From Saturnia japonica (lineage: Eukaryota > Arthropoda > Insecta > Lepidoptera > Saturniidae): DNA of 64,000 bases. How positions within the stretch are numbered: position 1 is the first letter of the stretch; each line of letters starts with the position of its first letter. Made by a program: the position numbers and the translations under genes. Below the pieces are notes generated by a model. The model was not told the DNA's origin. It searched no databases and saw only the letters and a program-made list of their open reading frames with translations. The DNA lies in NCBI GenBank assembly GCA_033032175.1, contig CM065319.1, positions 12,683,018 through 12,747,017 on the forward strand, given 5' to 3'. Below, piece after piece: positions 57,435-64,000 of this stretch.

Positions 57435-58465
57435 TATTCTTTCGGACAGTGTTATATACTCGTAACATAAAAATAATAGGTCAAGTACAAATATTGAAAT
57501 AATCAATTTTAGTGTTTTTTATTCTTACATTTCAGGGGCTTTTATGGATATCGTAGCATAACCCCAGTGTTCTAGGGTTTCAATAAAGTATTAACGTTAT
57601 CAAATCCAAGAACGGTCAAAGATTAATATTACCTAAAAACCTTAAAAATAATATGGTAAAGGTTTTTTAATTAGTACAAATATTTTACAATATACGGCGC
57701 GCTAATCGTTAATCGAAAAGACGACGGAAATGAAGTCGCGGGTTAAAGCAAAATTTACTGAGATAATAAATTATTTGATGATTTCATCAATTTATTTATG
57801 TGAAACGATTTCATTAATTACATTAGCTTAATATGTAATTCCGTGGGCGGGCTCTAATTACAGTTATCAAAAGCATAATGCATGACGGTTACCTATTGCG
57901 GTAATTCCAAAAGTTCAACTCTGTTAAAAGTCGGAGGCAACATTTTAAATGATACATATTTTTCACCTAACTGTTATTAGTCTATTTAGTTTTTCTTTGC
58001 CACGTTCATAAAAATAAAGAAATGCGGTTTCACATCCTGTAATAGAGCTGAGCTTTTGGTGAAGAATATGGCAAGACATTTGCATAACAAGAATATGAGT
58101 TCTATCGGTTATGTCGTTCAGAAGTTACGTGATCACTAACAGATATACATATACAATATTTTTATATATAAGATTACCTATTTATATAAAAGGATAACTA
58201 ACTGATTGACTAACAAATCAACGCACAGCCTATATTACCGGGCTAGGACAGTGATAGTTTGTATTTGGGTTTTTTACATTGTAGGTGAACACTAAGGAAG
58301 TATTTTTGGAAGTTCTGCAGTGGTGTAAAAAGGGATTATAAAGATATTAAAAATATTAAAGATAGATATATTAAAATTGGTATTTAACGATTGTGTTAGA
58401 AAGGAAAAAAAGGTGGGACTTTAGTCAACTATGATGCCAGCGAAGCCGCGAGCAAATCAAATCAA
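57435..58465. other. No gene seen
   Basis: AT-rich; phrases at 58220-58330 (CCGGGCTAGGACAGTGATAG) resemble repeat sequence. Nothing else. Confidence 0.4.
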
Positions 58466-58469
58466 AATA

Positions 58470-58690
58470 ATGTTTATTCATATTAAGCCCTAAGAAGGCA
58501 CTTATGAACGTCAAAACACTACTGCCGATTCGAAAAATCAATCAATCAAACTCAATCGGTTCTTTTTATCAACTGTACAAATGTTAATACAATAGGTACA
58601 ATAATAATAACTTAGTGGATGCACAGAGAGGGAGTCACTACCAGACATCACTATTATTCCAATAATGCGTTAGTATGCAATGTTTTATAC
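58470..58690 (+). repeat. Interspersed repeat (family Q, copy 3)
   Basis: AAGCCCTAAGAAGGCACTTA, TGAACGTCAAAACACTACTG, CCGATTCGAAAAATC, TTATCAACTGTACAAATGTT, TTAGTGGATGCACAGAGAGG. It overlaps both the 39.7 kb copy (first half) and the 42.1 kb copy (second half), tying these together as one family. Confidence 0.7.
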
Positions 58691-58699
58691 TATACTATT

Positions 58700-60140
58700 G
58701 CCGAATAGATTCTAAAATATGTCCGTTATTTAATATATCACTTTTAACCGTCTAGATATGACGAGATAAAATACATACCTATTACTTTGACGAAATCAAC
58801 GGTAGTTTGTTAAGCTAAAAAAGTTAAAATATTTTATTTACTGTTTTGCAAATTATTCTACTGAGATCTCAAGATTTTATCCTTAGATAGATCGACATGA
58901 TAAGAATGGTATGCAGTTAGCAATATACAAAAGTCAGTTCACGTCGAGTTAACTTGGTTTTTTAAAGACTTTTTACCATGTCTGCAGTTTTTTGAGTGGT
59001 AAAATTTTAACATACAAACAATATGTTTTTATTTAAATCGAGTTTGTTATTATTTTAGATCAAAGGCGTAGACTAACAAATATATGATTTAAAAATACAT
59101 GCGTGTAGTCTTTTATTTCCGTAACTTAATACGTACCGTAACGAGACTTTACACAAAATTTCCTCACGGTGTCCGAAGAATTTTGAGAATGAATCATTAT
59201 TCATTATTTTATTGCAACAATTTATTAGATTATAAAATTATTTATTATATTTCCTCTACTTCTATTCATTTCCTAGCGAGCAAAACCTTTAATAATACCA
59301 ATAAAGTGTTAAATAGTGATAAATATAAAATTATATGTTCGTAAATTAAATATATAATGGTAAAATAGAGAATATGACATAAGTAGTTTATAATAATTAT
59401 CAGGATTTTTTTAAAAAGATATATAATCAAATGATTGTTGTTTTACTATATACTTTTTTGGTAAGTTGCAACAGTTATTAATTTAAATAACATAATACAA
59501 TATTAATTGGTGATTATCAAAATAAATATCTTTTTCTCCACACGATGTAACCAAATAGCCATTTGATAGAGTATATTCACTATATGACTGTGGTGTATGG
59601 TTTTTGTTACTTAAGGGCCTACATTAATTTCGTTGGTTTGGGGTCTTAAATGTGGTTTAGTTAATATTAAATGCAGGAATGACGTCAATCAATGTAATAG
59701 GATAGTATTTCTCAAAGCAAAATGTATTGGATCCGCGACATGCATCGAGGCGGTCGACTTTACCGGTGGTCCGTCCTATTAGCCGGCTTGGCTTATCCGA
59801 CATCACGGTGTCTTCGGACACACACGAATGTAGCTTCGTACTCGGATGTATATTTTGATAGAGCGAAGCATTCGCTTAGCTTTATAAATATTACGTTGAC
59901 GTTTTAAATGATCATCGAAAGTAAAAAAAAAGGCTTTTGCTTTTTTTATTAAGAATTGAATGTAAATAACATCAGTGTATAGGGTTTTAGGTAGCAACAC
60001 ATTTTAGAACGCCACACTACCGTACGCGACGTCACTCAAATTTTACTAATTTGTATTAACAGAAACATTATCTCGGTTTATAAAATAGTTCTGGACTTTT
60101 CTCTCCAAATCGGGTAGCATGGCGTGTTAATAATTTGAAT
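58700..60140. other. No gene seen
   Basis: AT-rich, with a GC-balanced patch at 59725-59850. The 81-codon frame at 59099-59344 is not supported. Confidence 0.4.
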
Positions 60141-60149
60141 CCGCCTTTA

Positions 60150-60262
60150 TTGTGTACAAGTGAAGTAGATTATAAATAATAGCTACAAATATGGATCTTA
60201 CCATAAAAACTCCCTGGACGGATATATCAAGGGACTTGTTAAGAGATTGCAATGGTAGTTAC
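60150..60262 (+). repeat. Unidentified repeat (family H, copy 4), partial
   Basis: TATTGTGTACAAGTGAAGTA, GATTATAAATAATAGC and ACCATAAAAACTCCCTGGAC match the right half of copies 1-3. Confidence 0.6.
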
Positions 60263-60269
60263 AAAAACA

Positions 60270-61030
60270 TTGTATTTACGTTACGTTTGCAGAATTGTTG
60301 AAAAACACAGTTATCATTCAATAAAAAGAACAAGTAAATCTTGTTTATTTTCTTTTTTAAATTAAATGGATACCAAATTTTTATTTAAAAATAACCGTGA
60401 AAAAAAAAATTCAAGTATAAAATTATCGGTCGATTTATAACAAACATGAAATCGATAATTCATTAGATATAAGTAATTGATAAACATGAAATAATCACTT
60501 CAAATATGTAGATAATTAATTAAGTCGGTTCTATAAATTTTGCTTTAAGGTTGTATGAGGCCGGTCTTATCTTCGCATTTAATGGTCACAGGTGGCTGTT
60601 CTGTGTACAGGAAAATCGATTCGGTTACTAAATTTATTTAGTTAGAGAAACGTCGCAATAAAACCAATGTCTATTTAATAGCTTGGAGAAGCGTCGCAAT
60701 CCGTAATACATGATATAGTTAGTAAAATGTACAGTATACGGATCACGTATCCTTAATTAATTGAAAGTTTAATGTTTCTATAAACGCTATTGGTTACATA
60801 CCGTTTCGCTTATAGTATTTTATAATGAACTAGCTATTGCAGGCTACCTCGTTTCCGTTGACTTGAAAATTAAATTACTTATACGCCACCTGTTGTAAAG
60901 TGGTTGTAGTAGTACAAATATTATCGCGGGTGTAGGCACTAAAACTCGCCAAGTTTCATCGTAATTGGATGTATTTAGGAACACATAGAGCGCGTATAAA
61001 CTATTAATAAGTAATTTCACCTAGAAACAC
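60270..61030. other. No gene seen
   Basis: AT-rich. Two copies of a short phrase, AGAGAAACGTCGCAAT and GGAGAAGCGTCGCAAT, lie near 60643 and 60685. Confidence 0.4.
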
Positions 61031-61035
61031 CAATA

Positions 61036-61140
61036 TCGCTAATGGTAAGCATAGCACAGTCAAAACACAACGGCGACCACCATGAAATCGAAATCCATCG
61101 ACTGTCACCGCTATTATGCCAGTCTGCATTAATTTAACTG
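61036..61140 (+). repeat. Repeat family M, copy 1
   Basis: AATGGTAAGCATAGCACAGT, CAAAACACAACGGCGACCAC, ATCCATCGACTGTCACCGCT, ATTATGCCAGTCTGCATTAA. Direct repeat of 61341-61436, about 305 bp apart, and related to 4020-4130. Confidence 0.75.
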
Positions 61141-61340
61141 AATATGCACAGGCTGATCATGAAACACGATACGCAAAAGCAAGTCACTATGACGGGCTTT
61201 TCACCACAAGCATGGTGGTCGCGAGCCAGTCGGGTAAAACAGTCCTGTCACCCCGTTATTGACATTTCTTCGTTCGTTACTCAGAAGGGTGCATCACGTA
61301 CAGGTGTGGTAGACTTGGGCGTAATTCGACATCACTTATA

Positions 61341-61436
61341 CCCCTGATGGTAAGCGCAGTATAGTCCAAACACAACGGCTACCACCGAGATAACTAAATC
61401 CATCGACGGTCGCTGCTGTTATGCCAGCCTGCATAA
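61341..61436 (+). repeat. Repeat family M, copy 2
   Basis: TGATGGTAAGCGCAGTATAG, TCCAAACACAACGGCTACCA, ATCCATCGACGGTCGCTGCT, GTTATGCCAGCCTGCATAAA. The 200 bp between the two copies is GC-balanced and may be the body of one element with two tails, or a second insertion. Confidence 0.75.
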
Positions 61437-61449
61437 ATATCTCTTCACG

Positions 61450-63010
61450 TTACGCTTAAAGGACCCGATGTCGTAACACCCCACATGACATTTATTGCTC
61501 GTCCATAAAATTACATCTTTTATATTCTAATACGTGAAGTAAAAGCTTTCGGTACCTTTTAAGCGTATTGCGTGCACGGAAGACTGAGATTTGGCATGGT
61601 TAAAGTTTATATGGAGAAAAAGTGCAGATAGCTAAAATTTATCTATATTATCTGTTACTAATATATTAAATTAAATAAATTAATACTGCGAATCCTAACC
61701 CGACCAGTGCCATTGAAATTAGACCAAAATACTGACATTGTCACTCAACGAAAAGTGATAACAACTGATGTAGATAATACTCATTGTTTATGAATACTGT
61801 AAATGTTAAACAGAAAATAGTCTATGAACAAAAAGTCGCTGGTCGAATTTCGAGCATAGGGTGATCGCTAGTTAAAATAAATCGAGCAGCTTTTGAGTTA
61901 AATTCAGACATAAAAATGAACAGACATTGGATTAAAAAAGAAATGCCACTTAAGGAACCCTCTAAAATTACACACAATTTCCTTGATCGTTGGCTTATAA
62001 AGCAGCATAAATTTTGAAACAGAATACACGTAACGACAAAACCAGAAATGGATGGCATAAAGATTCGTTTTCTAATACATAATAAATAATAATATATTTA
62101 CAAAATTCAACCGCTACCTTCATATGCAACGCAAAGTACATCCATCTATAGTCTAAACACTGTTTGTGGTCTTTCATATATGTATAGACTAAACGGACTC
62201 AAGAGAATAATTGAGTTAGATAGATATATTGCGCTTGTTAGGAATGAAATCGCCAATAAATGGAATTGGTTCGAGATGTGTTTACTTACAGTTTCACTTA
62301 ACAGTTGTTCAATATAAACGTATGCGGATTTATTGGTATAATCTACTCGTAGTACCATCACATATTATACTTGAACGAAATTTACATAGTAACATTTTAT
62401 TTAGGGTCGTATCTAAATAACCTCTATATGTATGGACATCTTCAGGAAAGTGTAGGATGACCTTTGGATGTTAACATTATTAACAAAGCCTCAGGCCATA
62501 AATAAGTGTAAAAAAAATAGTTTATCAATTTCGGAATAATATTATTAGCGAGAAGAAATCAATGAAATGCTTGAACTTGAGAAACAAGTACCTATTCATA
62601 CATGATCTATAATATCACACAAATATTATATTTTTAAATTTTTACATTTATTTTATTGGATTAAGTTTTCTTTAAAGCAGAGGTTTACAAAAAATACTGA
62701 ACAATACAATTAACAGAACAAAAATTAATGTTCTTTTTACGATTTTTACATTATCTTTATCGACTAATTTGGTCAATACATTTTATCAGTTCTTTGCATA
62801 GTCACACAAATCAGTTGATATTTTGTAACAGTTTAAAAACAGAAAAGTAATCCTAGAGATAGAAACTTTAAACAATCTATATGGAGTTTCTAACAAAATA
62901 CTATCTCCTGTAAGACAAATCACTGATAAATTACTTACTGAGCATATATAATTATATTATGTACGTTATTATTATGTACGAGTGTAGACGCTCATTTTTT
63001 TTTGTCATAT
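61450..63010. other. AT-rich, no gene seen
   Basis: Overlapping short frames at 61822-62420 on both strands show no domain. Confidence 0.4.
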
Positions 63011-63019
63011 AGGTACATA

Positions 63020-63686
63020 CAGTGTAAACTCTTTATAACGAAACTCAAGGGACTGAGCATTTTTTGTCGTTATAGAGAGTTATCGTTATATGGAGTGAAC
63101 AAAAAAAAAACCAAATTAACAAGAATTTTTAATATGTATGCCTTAGATAATAAATACTTATAAATTATTGTTTACACATATAGTCTGATAACTTTGTCTG
63201 ATGTTTTTTGCTATGCCAGTACTTGTTTTATATTATTTTATGTATACTATTCATATCTTCTTCTATCAAACTTTTTCGTCAACACTAATCGCTTTCCGTT
63301 TACTGGCCATGTTAACAGTTTCAAAGTAGGTTTACGACTGATAATACGATAGGTACCCAGTATGTTTGGTCGAAGACCATCACTTCCGAGAAAACAATGC
63401 GTCATACTGCACGTGTTCAAGGCAATTAAGGATAACAAAAGCTAGACCGACCTCGGATGTTTCGGAGCTTCAAAGTATTTTGTTACCTGATAATAAACAA
63501 TAATACCGATAATAAATATTTACTCTCTAAAAATATGAACATATTTCTTCTTAATAGAGAATGACGTATCGCTATAAAGAGTGTTTTAATATGTGGGTTT
63601 TAACGCAAACAAACCAAGTTGGGCTCACTTCAACGTTATAGGGAGTTTATCATTATAAAGGATAACGTTATAAAGAGTTTTCACTG
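63020..63686 (-). mobile_element. Pogo/Tigger-like DNA transposon, non-autonomous, 667 bp
   Basis: TA duplications at 63018-63019 and 63687-63688 flank inverted ends starting CAGTGTAAACTCTTTATAAC (left) and CAGTGAAAACTCTTTATAAC (right, minus strand): 19 of 20 match. Related GTTATAGAGAGTTATCGTTA motifs lie just inside. CAGT-type ends with TA targets are typical of the pogo/Tigger group. A remnant of the transposase start is present on the minus strand (see 63310). Confidence 0.88.
63255..63310 (-). pseudogene. Start of a CENP-B/pogo-type transposase, truncated
   Basis: ATG at 63308-63310 (minus strand) opens MASKRKAISVDEKV, then two stops in a row. The pattern M-KRK-(I/L)-(V/T)--EK is how the DNA-binding CENP-B N-terminal domain of pogo/Tigger transposases begins. 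Only this piece remains; the helix-turn-helix body and DDE domain are absent. Confidence 0.6.
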
Positions 63687-63695
63687 TATATCAAT

Positions 63696-64000
63696 TATAC
63701 CATTTCCATTTTTTTATTTTCTCTATGACAGCTCCAGTGAAAACTGGAACGAGCATCTTTTTTACATTATGTATGCATTATTTTATAAAAATATGACATT
63801 TACACACGTACAAGGTTATACCAGAGTCGGAGAAACTGATAGGGATGGAGATATATCGATAAAGGTAACACGATAACAGACCCGATAATTTTTTACAAAA
63901 TGTAAGAAACTAAACTACTGCCGGATCCTTTTGTACAAATTTATGAACTAATATTATATTTCATTACAAGATTTTAAACGTATTAATTCATGATTGATAA
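63696..64000 (+). repeat. 300-bp dispersed repeat (family R, copy 2)
   Basis: Matches the reverse complement of 43904-44196 from TATACCATTTCC to the window edge (ATTCATGATTGATAA), and may continue beyond it. It begins 8 bp after the TA duplication of the pogo-like element, which suggests that element inserted beside or into it. Confidence 0.85.

Noticed and set aside
1..64000. CRISPR array, prophage or bacterial operon
   Set aside because: No regular short repeats with unique spacers, no ribosome binding sites and no clustered long ORFs. Introns and SINEs show animal nuclear DNA.

Overview
This is a piece of insect nuclear DNA, almost certainly from a moth or butterfly (Lepidoptera). It is AT-rich, has a spliced gene with GT-AG introns, and is crowded with repeat types typical of lepidopteran genomes: tRNA-derived SINEs, mariner, jockey/CR1/RTE retrotransposon tails, and repeats with the ATACTAATATTATAAA end that I attribute to Helitrons. 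There is no bacterial, viral or organellar gene content, no rRNA, no CRISPR array and no convincing intact tRNA gene.

Region 1 (1-3.5 kb) is repeat: a jockey-type retrotransposon 3' end, a SINE, a complete-ended but frameshifted mariner (1418-2626) and a second SINE. Region 2 (3.5-14.2 kb, + strand) is the one gene that can be read end to end: a ten-coding-exon UNC93-like membrane protein (MFS fold, 492 aa), with all splice phases consistent. Its introns hold SINEs, RTE tails, a jockey fragment and Helitron-like ends, one of them 32 bp from the exon 4 acceptor.

Region 3 (14.2-21.1 kb) is a very AT-rich intergenic stretch with a decayed non-LTR reverse transcriptase, a 251-bp MITE and other repeats. 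At 21138-21389 on the minus strand lies the last coding exon of a second gene. It encodes the C-terminal half of a Polycomb-type SAM domain, closest in my judgement to the SAMD7/SAMD11 type. The two genes are convergent. No further exon of the SAM gene could be recognised, so much of 21.4-64 kb may be its introns or upstream region.

Region 4 (21.4-64 kb) has no readable multi-exon gene. It holds several GC/CpG-rich, promoter- or enhancer-like patches (22.7-23.5, 24.8-25.0, 27.6-27.9, 31.5, 47.2, 56.4 kb), two speculative first exons (about 54.8 and 57.4 kb), and many interspersed repeats. The clearest repeat structures are: a jockey copy inserted with an 8-bp target duplication into an unidentified repeat (52.1-53.2 kb); three other copies of that host repeat within 10 kb; a pogo/Tigger-like element with perfect TA duplication (63020-63686) carrying the first codons of a CENP-B-like transposase; and a 300-bp repeat present twice in opposite orientation (43.9 and 63.7 kb).

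Nothing suggests a new multi-gene system. The most useful leads are the orphan SAM exon with its GC-rich upstream block, and several repeat families that I cannot name.
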